DNA of 60,535 nt from Gammaproteobacteria bacterium UBA6724. GTDB lineage: Bacteria > Pseudomonadota > Gammaproteobacteria > Pseudomonadales > Azotimanducaceae. The first letter of the stretch is position 1, and the number at the start of each line of letters is the position of its first letter. Below are positions 51,019 through 59,918 of this stretch, piece after piece. The notes beneath the pieces were generated by a model, which was not told where the DNA came from, ran no database searches, and saw only the letters and a list, made by a program, of their open reading frames with translations. Location: positions 1 through 60,535 of the forward strand of contig DKIG01000011.1 in assembly GCA_002454165.1 (NCBI GenBank), in the 5' to 3' direction. A program made the translations under genes and the position numbers.

Positions 51019-51667
51019 TCAGACGACTCTAGTGCTGGACCAGATGCGGAGAAAATTTTCACTGTAGAATTTGTCTTTTACCGCTTTGGTATTTTTCTGC
51101 AGTGACTTCTCAAATTTGCCAATCGGATTTCGCCCGCCTTCAACATGGGGATAGTCGCTGGAAAAAAGGTATAAATCGGCGTTGGATTGATCGATGAGAT
51201 TTGCCACATTTTCATGCGGGAAGGGTGTGAAAGCCATCTGCTCAGTCAACTGCTCCGAAGGACTGCGCTTGAACCTAACGGATTCGTCAACTCGCCCGTA
51301 GATGCCAGAGACCCAATCAAGCCGTCGTAGCATTTCCGGTACCCAGCCAGCACCAAGTTCCACAGCAGCACCTCGGAGATTTGGATGTCTCTCAAACACA
51401 CCATCCAGCAACAGCATTGATATAAAAGTCTCCGGCGACTGGTGCATTACCGCCGCATCTTTGGTGCGCACATTTTCACCCCCGCCCATCCAGTCACGGA
51501 CTGCCGCCCTGCCTGTGTTACTCCAGGCTTTCCGGGATTGCAGTGGTGCCCCACCAACATGTAGCACAAAGGGAGTGCCGGATTCGGCAAGCCTTGAGAA
51601 AATTGGGAAGTTCCATGATGTGACTGTCCGCATCATAGAAGACTCGGTCATCGGGGGCATAGGTCAT
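51019..51667 (-). pseudogene. Amidohydrolase family gene with internal deletion and frameshift
   Basis: The C-terminal half of an amidohydrolase_2-type protein is intact from about 51610 (RLAESGTPFVLHVGG) to the stop, with MLRRLDWVSGIYGRV and LYLFSSDYPHVEGGRNP. The true N-terminus is in another frame: ATG 51667 gives MTYAPDDRVFYDADSHIMEL and continues PNFLK, then runs out of frame. Family members have about 150-180 residues between these parts, which are missing here. The best reading is a deletion with frameshift at about 51600-51612. The frame opening at 51660 is therefore not a genuine start. Confidence 0.75.
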
Positions 51668-51824
51668 TGCCAACACTCCTAGGCTAGAAAGGCATTAGAA
51701 GGGTTGCAGGGTATCGCCAAATTGTTGAAACTTGCAATCTATTTGTAACCTTGTCCAGACTCTCGGTGTATGACAGAGGACTTTTGGTAGGCGGCTTTTG
51801 GTAAATAGCCACTAACACGATACG

Positions 51825-51864
51825 CTGAGAGTAGCTAAGAGCATCTAAGAATACCTGAGAAGAC
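51825..51864. repeat. 10-bp phased direct repeats before acyl-CoA ligase
   Basis: Four consecutive 10-bp units of the form CTRAGA-N4 start at 51825, 51835, 51845 and 51855. A fifth related CTATGA contains the start codon of the next gene (ATG 51867). Only the six-base half of each unit is conserved, so the signal recurs on one face of the helix. Confidence 0.65.
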
Positions 51865-51866
51865 CT

Positions 51867-53543
51867 ATGAATCCTGATAGATCTGAGGCAATTGCCCGGC
51901 TCACTGGGCCCGGGCAGGATTATGAAATTGTTCCTGGCGAGGTCTGGGGCAGGCCCTGCCGGTATTTCAAGAATGCGCCTGCCACTCTGGGCGACCTCTA
52001 TGAGTCTGCCCGTAGCGATGCCACCTTCCTGGTCTATGAGGATGAGCGCTTGTCCTTTGAGGAGACCCACAACACAGTGTCCCGCATCGCACAGCTACTG
52101 ATATCACGATACGGTATCAGCAAGGGTGACCGGGTCGCCATCTCCATGCGTAATTTCCCCGAATGGGTGATGGCATTCAACGCTGTGACCTCCATCGGGG
52201 CTATTGCGGTGGCGATGAACTCGCTATGGCAGACGGAGGAAATGGAATTCGGCATTAAGGATAGCGGGGCGAAGGTGCTGTTTGCCGACCAGGAACGACT
52301 TGACCGCCTGGCGCGAATCCGAAAGCAACCTGATATGGAGGTTATTGCGATTCGTCCCCAGACAGTGTTGCCAGAAGGTACCCATGATCTGACTGATATG
52401 CTAAGCGATACGCCGCCATGCGAGATGCCCAGGGTTGACCTTGCGCCCGGTGACCCGGCGACGATTTTTTATACTTCTGGCTCAACCGGACATCCCAAAG
52501 GGGCTGTGTCATGCCACAGGAATATCATCAGCGCCCTCTTGTCATGGGAACTTGATGCACAGATTGGTTTACTGTTGCAGGGCAAGTCGGCAATGCCCGA
52601 ACCCAAACATCAAGTAGCGACCCTGCTGGCGGTGCCTCTCTTCCATGCAACCGGCGCCCTTGCAGTCATGCTGGCATCCTACAGAATACAGCGGAAACTG
52701 GTGTCCGTGTACAAATGGGATGTCCAGGAAGCTATGAGATTGATGGAGCAGGAACGCATCACAACATTTGTTGCACCGGCGGCTATGACCGGCGACCTGG
52801 TGCAAGCGGCATCAAAGACAGACCGCGACCTGAGTAGTTTGTTATCCGTCGGTGGCGGTGGCGCACCCAGGGCACCGGAGCAGGTGAGGAATATCGCGGG
52901 CAAGTTTGAGAATGCCATGCCGAGCACGGGTTGGGGGATGACGGAAACCAACGCGATTGGTACCAGCATCGGTGGCGAAGATTATGTTGAGCATCCCGGG
53001 AGTTCCGGGCGCTGTTCAGCGGTACTTGACCTGCGTGTGATTGGCGAGAACGGTGCCGAACTTGCGCCAGGTAATCGCGGTGAATTACAGATCCGGGGTG
53101 TATCCGTTATTGAGGGTTACTGGAACCATCCAAAGGCGAACGATGAAGCCTTTTCTGATGGCTGGCTCCGCAGCGGCGATGTAGCCTTGATAGACGAAGA
53201 AGGTTATCTCTACATTGTTGATCGGATTAAGGACCTGGTCATCCGTGGTGGTGAGAACATTGGCTGTGCTGAGGTTGAAGCAGGCTTACTGGAACATCCC
53301 CAGATACTTGAAGCCTCGGTCTATGCCGTGCCAGACGAACGGTTGGATGAAGAAGTTGGCGCGACTGTTTTTACAAAAGGCGAACTGGAGGAAACCGAGT
53401 TGCGAGGCTTCCTCCTGGAACACATGGCGAGGTTCAAGATTCCCCGATACATAGAATTCAGTAGCGAGCCCTTGCCGAGAATCGCTTCTGGTAAAATTGA
53501 TAAACGGCTGATCAGGAAAGATTTTGTGAGTAGCCTGGGTTAA
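51867..53543 (+). CDS. Acyl-CoA synthetase (AMP-forming)
   Basis: Predicted cytosolic fatty- or aryl-acyl-CoA ligase of 558 aa. P-loop YTSGSTGHPKGAV (about 204-216), STGWGMTETNAIGTS, SGDVALIDEEGYL and the hinge DRIKDLVIRGGENIGC are present. The A10 lysine is intact (PRIASGKIDKR), unlike the paralogue at 38861. It is the first gene of a three-gene plus-strand run with a secreted protein and a lipoprotein. Substrate unknown. Confidence 0.88.
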   Translation: MNPDRSEAIARLTGPGQDYEIVPGEVWGRPCRYFKNAPATLGDLYESARSDATFLVYEDERLSFEETHNTVSRIAQLLISRYGISKGDRVAISMRNFPEWVMAFNAVTSIGAIAVAMNSLWQTEEMEFGIKDSGAKVLFADQERLDRLARIRKQPDMEVIAIRPQTVLPEGTHDLTDMLSDTPPCEMPRVDLAPGDPATIFYTSGSTGHPKGAVSCHRNIISALLSWELDAQIGLLLQGKSAMPEPKHQVATLLAVPLFHATGALAVMLASYRIQRKLVSVYKWDVQEAMRLMEQERITTFVAPAAMTGDLVQAASKTDRDLSSLLSVGGGGAPRAPEQVRNIAGKFENAMPSTGWGMTETNAIGTSIGGEDYVEHPGSSGRCSAVLDLRVIGENGAELAPGNRGELQIRGVSVIEGYWNHPKANDEAFSDGWLRSGDVALIDEEGYLYIVDRIKDLVIRGGENIGCAEVEAGLLEHPQILEASVYAVPDERLDEEVGATVFTKGELEETELRGFLLEHMARFKIPRYIEFSSEPLPRIASGKIDKRLIRKDFVSSLG

Positions 53544-53588
53544 ATGTCGTCCCTGTCATCTGTCGCCTATGAGACTGAGGGAACAACT

Positions 53589-54266
53589 GTGCATACAGCG
53601 GTGAAAGTTTTATCGGGAATGTTTGTCATTGTTCTGTTGCTGACTGACACCGCAGCGCTGGCGGCGGAAAACGAAGGTCTTAGTGTTGATTTCACCGGTT
53701 CCTGGGAACTTGACTATCAGCAGAGCGAGCAGCCCAACGCGAAGATTCGATGGCTTTATACCCAGGCAAGATTAAAGGCAGAACGGGAACTGCAAAGATC
53801 CAGAAACAGTCGTGACTACCATATTGACCCGCGGGTTGGTAATCCACAGACCATCATTGGCCTCGGTCGCCTGGCTGAAAAAATTGCCGCCGCAACAGTG
53901 TTCAATATCAAACAGGACCAGAACCACATCGTCATCAAGCGCAATGATGATTTTGCTCTTATTTGTGATTTTAACCTGGGAGAATTGACGGAAAGCTCGT
54001 TTGGGAAGGAAAGCTGCCGTTGGCGGAAGAATCGGTTATCTTTTTTGATAGTTTTGCCAGACGGGCTGATAGTGCGGCATCTCTTTTCTATCACGCCCGG
54101 TCAGCGACAACTGAATGTTGCGACCACTGTGCGGATATCGGGCGGTGATTATTCCTTTACCCTGAACCGAGCCTATACTCCGTTTGCTCAGAACGAAAGC
54201 ATGTACGATTGTAAATACACTATTGCTAATCAGACAACCTGCTCCCTGGTCAGGCGCAACAACTAA
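53589..54266 (+). CDS. Secreted protein of unknown function
   Basis: 225-aa protein with an N-terminal signal sequence (VKVLSGMFVIVLLLTDTAALAA region, cleavage after about residue 25). The mature part is beta-rich, with FTGSWELDYQQSE near its start; this recalls lipocalin-like or DUF proteins, but I do not recognise a family. Two cysteine pairs are possible. GTG 53589 follows GAGGGAAC at a good distance and is preferred to ATG 53544, which touches the ligase stop with no ribosome binding site. The next gene starts 3 bp after it. Confidence 0.6.
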   Translation: MHTAVKVLSGMFVIVLLLTDTAALAAENEGLSVDFTGSWELDYQQSEQPNAKIRWLYTQARLKAERELQRSRNSRDYHIDPRVGNPQTIIGLGRLAEKIAAATVFNIKQDQNHIVIKRNDDFALICDFNLGELTESSFGKESCRWRKNRLSFLIVLPDGLIVRHLFSITPGQRQLNVATTVRISGGDYSFTLNRAYTPFAQNESMYDCKYTIANQTTCSLVRRNN

Positions 54267-54269
54267 TCA

Positions 54270-55376
54270 ATGCGGATGCCAAGAGCCGGATTGATTCCAG
54301 TTTTGTTGCTTCTCGTGAGTTGTGCCGCCGTGTTTCGCCAGGCACCCGTGACGGAGATTGACTCCCCAGAGTTTAACCAGGTTGAACTTGATTATGCGCC
54401 TGACTCGCCTTCTGATCTGTCCGGCTTGAATGTCAGCCTAGAAGTCTTCGCCTCAACGCTAGAAGTCAGCAGTCCCATATACAGCTCGGCAACCCGGACC
54501 AGGTCAGTCGAAACTCGCTATCTTCCCTATGTATTGAAACGGACCCTTGACCGTTCTCGTTACTGGGGCGCAGTGCGAGTGTTACCCAAACCCGATCCCA
54601 GCGCGGAATTACATATCTCCGGCACTATTGCATCCTCAAACGGCGCGGAACTCGGACTGTCAATCAGGGTCGCAGACGCCACCGGTCAGGTGTGGATTGA
54701 TAAGACCTACCATGAAATTGCGACTGACCTTGACTATGGAGCAGATCCCAACTACCTGGATGATCCCTTCCAGAATTTGTTCAACCAAATAGCCAACGAC
54801 ATCAGTAGCCAATTGCAACTGGTGTCCGCCAAGGAACATAGGCGTATTCTTGATACGGCGATGCTCAGATATGCCGTGGCATTATCACCGGAATCATTTT
54901 CTGAATATCTCGCCCATGACAGGACCGGCGCGCTGAATCTACTGTCTCTGCCAGCCAAGGAAGACCCTCTCTTCAACAGGGTGGAGAAAATTCGGCAAAG
55001 TGAATATCTATTCGCAGATGCTGTGGATGCTCACTATGAAAACCTGTTCCGCCAGTTGGGACCCACCTACGCTTGGTGGCGTCATTACAGTTATGAATTG
55101 ATTGTCGGCAACGAAAAGTTGGAACAGATTGACGCTACCCGAGGCGCTACAAGAGGCTCCTGGTACGCGATGGAACGCATCTACAAAACCTACAAAGAAT
55201 CCAAAATGAACGAAGACGCATTGCGGGAATTGGCTCTTTCCTTCGACAATGAAACTCGCCCCATAGTGACGAATATAGCGGGGAAGGTCATTGAGCTGAG
55301 CGGAACGCTTGATATGCAGTATGACGAATGGCGGCGAATAATGCGGGAAATTTACCGAGAGGAGACAGCCTTCTAA
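54270..55376 (+). CDS. Uncharacterised lipoprotein
   Basis: 368-aa product with a type II signal: PVLLLLVSC has the lipobox LVSC with Cys18 as the lipidation site. The first third (about 50-165) reads as a beta-rich domain with LHISGTIASSNGAELGLSIRV; the rest is helical and rich in charged residues. I do not recognise a family. The residue after Cys is Ala, so transport to the outer membrane would be expected under the Lol rule of enterobacteria. It probably shares a transcript with the two genes before it. Confidence 0.65.
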   Translation: MRMPRAGLIPVLLLLVSCAAVFRQAPVTEIDSPEFNQVELDYAPDSPSDLSGLNVSLEVFASTLEVSSPIYSSATRTRSVETRYLPYVLKRTLDRSRYWGAVRVLPKPDPSAELHISGTIASSNGAELGLSIRVADATGQVWIDKTYHEIATDLDYGADPNYLDDPFQNLFNQIANDISSQLQLVSAKEHRRILDTAMLRYAVALSPESFSEYLAHDRTGALNLLSLPAKEDPLFNRVEKIRQSEYLFADAVDAHYENLFRQLGPTYAWWRHYSYELIVGNEKLEQIDATRGATRGSWYAMERIYKTYKESKMNEDALRELALSFDNETRPIVTNIAGKVIELSGTLDMQYDEWRRIMREIYREETAF

Positions 55377-55393
55377 GGCCGGGCAAACACCTC

Positions 55394-55540
55394 CAATGGC
55401 TCAGCAGTGCCGACGCTGGCTCAGCAGCGCTGACGGCTGGCTCTCAGCAGCGCTGACGGCTGGCTCAGCAGTGCTGACGGCTGGTTCAGCAGCGCCGGCG
55501 GCTGGCTCAGCAGCGCTGACGCTAGCTCAGAAGTGCTACA
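55394..55540. repeat. 21-bp tandem repeat, about 7 copies
   Basis: Degenerate head-to-tail copies of GCTGGCTCAGCAGCGCTGACG; one copy is 23 bp. It begins 18 bp after the lipoprotein stop. All three frames are short and not protein-like. The AGCAGCGCTG core is itself partly palindromic (CAGCGCTG), so each unit could form a small stem. Confidence 0.85.
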
Positions 55541-55562
55541 ACTTCGTCGTCATCTCCCGGCC

Positions 55563-55670
55563 CGTCATTCCGTGCTTGACACGGAATCCAGTAAAATGCC
55601 CGGCGGTGACGCACCTTATACGATGGCGGTCACGCGAGGATTCTGGATTCCTGCTTCCGCTGGAATGACG
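55563..55670. repeat. Inverted-repeat element (CGTCATTCC ... GGAATGACG), MITE/REP-like
   Basis: CGTCATTCC-N11-GGAATCCAG on the left (55563-55591) is the imperfect inverse of CTGGATTCC-N10-GGAATGACG on the right (55643-55670), around a 51-bp centre. Each arm is itself a small inverted repeat. Intergenic elements of this CGTCATTCC/GGAATGACG type are dispersed in many bacterial genomes. No ORF lies inside. Confidence 0.65.
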
Positions 55671-55750
55671 AAAGAGGGGGACAGCATCGGTGATGGTAGG
55701 AGGATGCGGCTCTAGGGACAGGTTGTAAGAACAGGTCCTAGTGATAGGTT

Positions 55751-55788
55751 GTAGTGACAGGTCACGACCTGTCACTACTAGATTTTTT
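55751..55788 (+). terminator. Strong intrinsic terminator, upstream of the MATE gene
   Basis: GTAGTGACAGGTC (55751-55763) and GACCTGTCACTAC (55766-55778) are perfect inverses, and a TTTTTT run (55783-55788) follows. It ends 22 bp before the TTG start of the MATE gene, so it could end the upstream transcript or act as an attenuator for the exporter. Confidence 0.85.
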
Positions 55789-55809
55789 CTAAACAAGAAG
55801 GTCAACAGA

Positions 55810-57255
55810 TTGACGGAGACATCAACAGAAGCAGCCACCGGGATCACGCCCGAAGCAGGGAAGTTGTTCCGCCTGGCACTACCCTTGATGGGCGCGCAGG
55901 TCGCACAGATGGGGATGGGCGTTGCGGATGCCGTGATGGCAGGTCGCTACAGTTCCATAGACCTTGCCGGGGTGGCGCTGGGGGGCAGTATCTTCTGGCC
56001 AACACTGATGCTATTGATGGGGCTAATCAACGCGGTCACACCCACCGTGTCGCAACTTCATGGCGCAAAAAATTATACGGAAATTGGCGACACAGTCCGC
56101 CAGGGACTCTGGCTGGCACTGGGCGGTGGTCTGACAGGTGTATGGATCCTGAACAACATTACGCCAATTTATCTCTGGCTAGATGTTGACCCGGTCGCCC
56201 TTGCCGTATCCATTCCCTACCTCAGGTTCTGCTCCTTCGGCTTGCCCGCCCTCATGGGTTTTTTCTGCTTGAGATTTCTTGTGGAGGGCATGGGATATAC
56301 CAAACCAGCACTGTACATTGCCATCAGCGCGCTCCTGCTGAAGATCCCCCTCAACTATATTTTAATTCATGGCAAATTCGGCTTGCCTGAAATGGGCGGG
56401 GCTGGTTGCGGCCTTGCCCAGGCAATTGTGATGTGGTTGCAACTTCTGCTAATTCTGATTGTTGTGACGCGGCGGCGGTTTCACATCACTGGCTGGCGGA
56501 GTCAATTTTCACTGCCAAGATGGCACCTGATCAAACCCCTACTAATCATTGGCATTCCCATCGGCACCACTATATTTGCCGAGTTAGGGCTCTTCTCCTT
56601 CACCACCCTACTCTTGGGACGCTTCGGTACCGAGGTAGTGGCGGCACACAATATCGCCATGAGTATCACCGCCGTCATGTTTATGTTGCCGCTGGCACTC
56701 GGCATGGCAGCGACCATTCGCATTGGTCATAGAGTAGGTGCGGGCGAGATTGTTGATGCACGCACCAGTGCCGGCATAGTGATTGGATTTAGTCTGATTG
56801 TTGCCGTGATGGGGTCACTTAGCATGTATTTTTTCCGGACCCATTTGGTCGGGCTTTACACCACAGAAACGGCTGTTTATGAACTGGCTATCATTTTGCT
56901 GTTGTTTGCGGTTTTCTTTTTCCTCTTTGATGCCATCCAGGCGACAGCAGTCGGTGCCTTGCGCGGCTACAAGGACACCAGGATACCCCTGCTCATTGCC
57001 TTGTTTAGTTACTGGCTGGTTGGCTTGCCCATCGGCGCCACCCTGGGATTTGGCTGGCTTGGTGAACCCATGGGGGTGTACGGTTTTTGGGTAGGTCTCG
57101 CCTCTGGTGTCTGTAGTGCTGCCCTGCTACTGGGCGAAAGGCTCAGACGACTCAGCGCGAATGTTCATCTGGTGCAGAGACTTTCAAGCACTGGTGAGCA
57201 TCATCCCCGGAGGAAGATTGCTCAGCGCGAAGGAGACAGAAGGAAACCTTCATAG
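55810..57255 (+). CDS. MATE family multidrug efflux transporter (NorM-like)
   Basis: Inner-membrane Na+ or H+ coupled exporter with 12 hydrophobic segments. From TTG 55810 it has 481 aa. LFRLALPLMGAQVAQMGMGV and VADAVMAGRYSSIDLAGVALG are the TM1-TM2 hallmarks of NorM, and the two halves repeat the MATE fold. The frame extends to 55741 through the terminator hairpin, which is not credible; AAGG lies 8 nt before the TTG. The 3' end overlaps the convergent BVMO gene by 34 nt. Confidence 0.9.
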   Translation: MTETSTEAATGITPEAGKLFRLALPLMGAQVAQMGMGVADAVMAGRYSSIDLAGVALGGSIFWPTLMLLMGLINAVTPTVSQLHGAKNYTEIGDTVRQGLWLALGGGLTGVWILNNITPIYLWLDVDPVALAVSIPYLRFCSFGLPALMGFFCLRFLVEGMGYTKPALYIAISALLLKIPLNYILIHGKFGLPEMGGAGCGLAQAIVMWLQLLLILIVVTRRRFHITGWRSQFSLPRWHLIKPLLIIGIPIGTTIFAELGLFSFTTLLLGRFGTEVVAAHNIAMSITAVMFMLPLALGMAATIRIGHRVGAGEIVDARTSAGIVIGFSLIVAVMGSLSMYFFRTHLVGLYTTETAVYELAIILLLFAVFFFLFDAIQATAVGALRGYKDTRIPLLIALFSYWLVGLPIGATLGFGWLGEPMGVYGFWVGLASGVCSAALLLGERLRRLSANVHLVQRLSSTGEHHPRRKIAQREGDRRKPS

Positions 57256-58880
57256 TCGGCAGCAACCACTTGTCGGCATTTCTCCACATAGGGTGGCACG
57301 CCTATATAAGGTAAAAAGACTCGCTTCTTGCCCTCAACATTGGCACCAAGATACCAGGAGTTGCAACGCGGGAAGATGGACAGCTCAGCCAGGTCGTTGA
57401 CCTGGGCGACCCAGGCGTCCTCGGCATCTTTGGCGACTTCAATCGTCGCATACTGATGCGCCTCCAGATATGCCACACAAGATGCAATCCATTCAACATG
57501 CTGTTCAATGGACGGCAGCATATTTGACAGGACCGACGGACTGCCGGGACCAGTCACCATAAACAAATTGGGGAAGCTGGCAGTGGCGATGCCCAGGTAG
57601 GTTCGTGGTCCTTCCGCCCACTTCTCCTGTAATGTTTTCCCGCCTATGCCACGGATATCTATGTTCAAGATGGCACCGGTCATGGCGTCAAAACCGGTTG
57701 CTAAAATCAGACTGTCCAGAGCAAATTTTTCCTGGTCAGTGTCAAGACCGGATGCCGTGGCTTGTCTGATAGGATTTTCATTCAGGTCCACCAGATGAAC
57801 ATGACCCTGGTTCAGCGTTTCATAATAGTTCGTATCAACACACAAACGTTTGCAGCCGACCGGTGTTGTCGGTGTCACCTTGTCAGCAAGGAGAGGATCC
57901 TTTACCAGGTGTCGTATTTTACTTCTGAAAAATTCCCTGGCGGTAGCGTTGGCATCGTCGTCAAACACCAGATCATTAAATGCCCCAAGGAAGGCAAGCC
58001 CACCCCGCCGCCAGCGGTCTTCATACTCCCGCTGCCGCTCAGCATCCGAGACCGCAAACACCGAAATATCTTGTGCCCTGAAATCCGCACCGAAGCCTCG
58101 TTGCCAATTATCCTGACGATATTCCCGGTAGCGATTTTTTATGTCCTGGATGTAGTCCTGTTCAAGTGGCGCGTTGTGGGCGGGTATTGAATAGTTAGGG
58201 CTGCGTTGAAATATGGTGAGGCGGGATGCCTGCTCCGCTATGAGAGGAATGGTCTGAATGGCCGAGGAGCCGGTGCCGATGATGCCGACCTGCTGACCGG
58301 TAAAGTCAACACCCTCATGGGGCCAGTTGCCAGTGTGGTACAAGCCGCCCTTGAAACTGTTGAGTCCGGCAATTTTTGGCTGATTGAGTTTGGACAGACA
58401 ACCCGTTGCCATGACGACATATCGTGCTTCCAGGGCTTCGCCTTCGCTCTCGGTTTCGCGCTCGGCATGGTTTTGCTCAGCTGTGCGCGGCGCAACCGGC
58501 ACCGTCCTCAGTCGCCAGACTTGCGTCTGTTCATCAAACTGAGCGGCGCTTAGCCTGGTGTTGAACTGGATGTCATCGGCGAGAGCAAATCGCTCCACCA
58601 CATGCTCCGCATATTTCAATATCTCCGGCTGGGTAGCGTATCGCTCGGTCCAGTCCCATGCCTGTTGCAAGTCGTCCGAAAACTGATAGGAATATTCCAT
58701 GCTCGGAATGTCACACCGCGCGCCCGGGTATCGGTTCCAGTACCAGGTGCCGCCGACACCACCGCCCGTCTCAAACACCCGCACCCGAAGACCCTGCTGC
58801 TTTAGTCTGTGTAGCATGTAAATACCGGCGAAGCCCGCACCGACTACCACGGCATCGTAGTGCTTCAGCACATTATTCAT
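57222..58880 (-). CDS. Baeyer-Villiger-type flavin monooxygenase
   Basis: FAD/NADPH enzyme that inserts oxygen next to a ketone, giving an ester or lactone. The 552-aa product has GAGFAG (14-19), GGTWYWNRYPGARCD, the type I BVMO fingerprint FKGGLYHTGNWP (176-187) and the NADPH motif GTGSSAIQ. These match the cyclohexanone monooxygenase group. Residues about 128-152 form a Glu-rich insert. It overlaps the upstream hydrolase gene by 4 nt, so both are co-translated. Confidence 0.92.
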   Translation of the reverse strand: MNNVLKHYDAVVVGAGFAGIYMLHRLKQQGLRVRVFETGGGVGGTWYWNRYPGARCDIPSMEYSYQFSDDLQQAWDWTERYATQPEILKYAEHVVERFALADDIQFNTRLSAAQFDEQTQVWRLRTVPVAPRTAEQNHAERETESEGEALEARYVVMATGCLSKLNQPKIAGLNSFKGGLYHTGNWPHEGVDFTGQQVGIIGTGSSAIQTIPLIAEQASRLTIFQRSPNYSIPAHNAPLEQDYIQDIKNRYREYRQDNWQRGFGADFRAQDISVFAVSDAERQREYEDRWRRGGLAFLGAFNDLVFDDDANATAREFFRSKIRHLVKDPLLADKVTPTTPVGCKRLCVDTNYYETLNQGHVHLVDLNENPIRQATASGLDTDQEKFALDSLILATGFDAMTGAILNIDIRGIGGKTLQEKWAEGPRTYLGIATASFPNLFMVTGPGSPSVLSNMLPSIEQHVEWIASCVAYLEAHQYATIEVAKDAEDAWVAQVNDLAELSIFPRCNSWYLGANVEGKKRVFLPYIGVPPYVEKCRQVVAADYEGFLLSPSR

Positions 58881-59884
58881 TTGCTAGCCGCATGTTTTTG
58901 CCCGGCGGGGCTCGGTGTTTGTGGTTTGGTGTTTGTGGTTTGGTGTTCATCGTCTAACCTGCTACGCATCGCCCCTGGCAGTTCATCTTGCCTGGTCTCA
59001 CGAATCCAAGAAAGTAGTATCCCTTTGATAGCCGCTACTGTCGCCATAGGTTCATCAAACATCAAGTGATGATAGGCACCGGGGATCTGGATGATCGGTA
59101 GGATCTCGTCCGTGAGCGTCGCCATGTAGGGACCAGATTGCGCGCCTTCATCAGTGCTGTGCTCGCCCAGCAGGAGGGCGGTGCGACATTTAAGTCCAAC
59201 GAACTTGTCCCGCTGGTGCACGCCCATTTCCAGAAGATCAAACAACCCCGGGTCAAACTTCCAGGTCCAACCGCCCGTTACTTCATGCAGGGATTGTCTG
59301 CTCAGATAATCAATCACATCGGGATACCTCATCGGTTGCTCGGGTATGAACCGGAAACGTTTACGGGCAGTGTTGAGATCATCATAGACTCTGGTTGGCC
59401 TCGCCTTCTTCCCGCCCTGCTCCTGTAGTTGCAAACCCCATTCAATATAATCTTCAGGCGGGCTGACGGTAAACTCAACAAAGATGATCCCGCCCAGTTC
59501 ATCCTGATAATAGTGCCCGGTTTCCAGAGCAACGAAACCGCCAAAACTGTGTGCTACAACAAACGGCAGGTCACCGAGGGATGCCGCTTGACAGACTGCC
59601 TTCACTTCGCGGGCAAAAACTTCACCGGAATATGCCTGACGCCAGCCGCTGTCTCCGTTGCCTGAGAGGTCAAGGGCGGCAACCCGGAACTGGTCAGCAA
59701 GAAAGGGCGCCACGAATCGCCACCATTCCAGGTGGGCACTGCTACCGTGAACCAAGACGATGCCCGGCTTGCCCACTTCACCCCAGGTCGCATAATGAAT
59801 GTTGCAACCATCAACTTCTACTGACCCCTCCTCAGGCTGGGCGGCAAGCGCTCGGTCAAACCACTCTGGCATAGGTGCCATCAA
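58877..59884 (-). CDS. Alpha/beta hydrolase
   Basis: Predicted esterase or lactonase of 335 aa. LVHGSSAHLEWW forms the oxyanion loop; nucleophile Ser113 lies in VVAHSFGGF; the catalytic His is in PGAYHHLMF. Coupled by ATGA to the BVMO gene, it is suited to hydrolysing the ester that the BVMO makes. The last 25 residues are low-complexity, encoded partly by a 14-bp direct repeat (TGTTTGTGGTTTGG on the plus strand, near 58916-58943), probably an extension of the original C-terminus. Confidence 0.85.
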   Translation of the reverse strand: MMAPMPEWFDRALAAQPEEGSVEVDGCNIHYATWGEVGKPGIVLVHGSSAHLEWWRFVAPFLADQFRVAALDLSGNGDSGWRQAYSGEVFAREVKAVCQAASLGDLPFVVAHSFGGFVALETGHYYQDELGGIIFVEFTVSPPEDYIEWGLQLQEQGGKKARPTRVYDDLNTARKRFRFIPEQPMRYPDVIDYLSRQSLHEVTGGWTWKFDPGLFDLLEMGVHQRDKFVGLKCRTALLLGEHSTDEGAQSGPYMATLTDEILPIIQIPGAYHHLMFDEPMATVAAIKGILLSWIRETRQDELPGAMRSRLDDEHQTTNTKPQTPSPAGQKHAASK

Positions 59885-59918
59885 AAGATTCCTTTGCGGT
59901 CAAAAGTAGGTCAATTTA

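Noticed and set aside
55396..55668. 90-aa plus-strand ORF with ALTAGSA repeats
   Set aside because: It is the in-frame reading of the 21-bp minisatellite followed by the inverted-repeat element, without ribosome binding site or homologue known to me.
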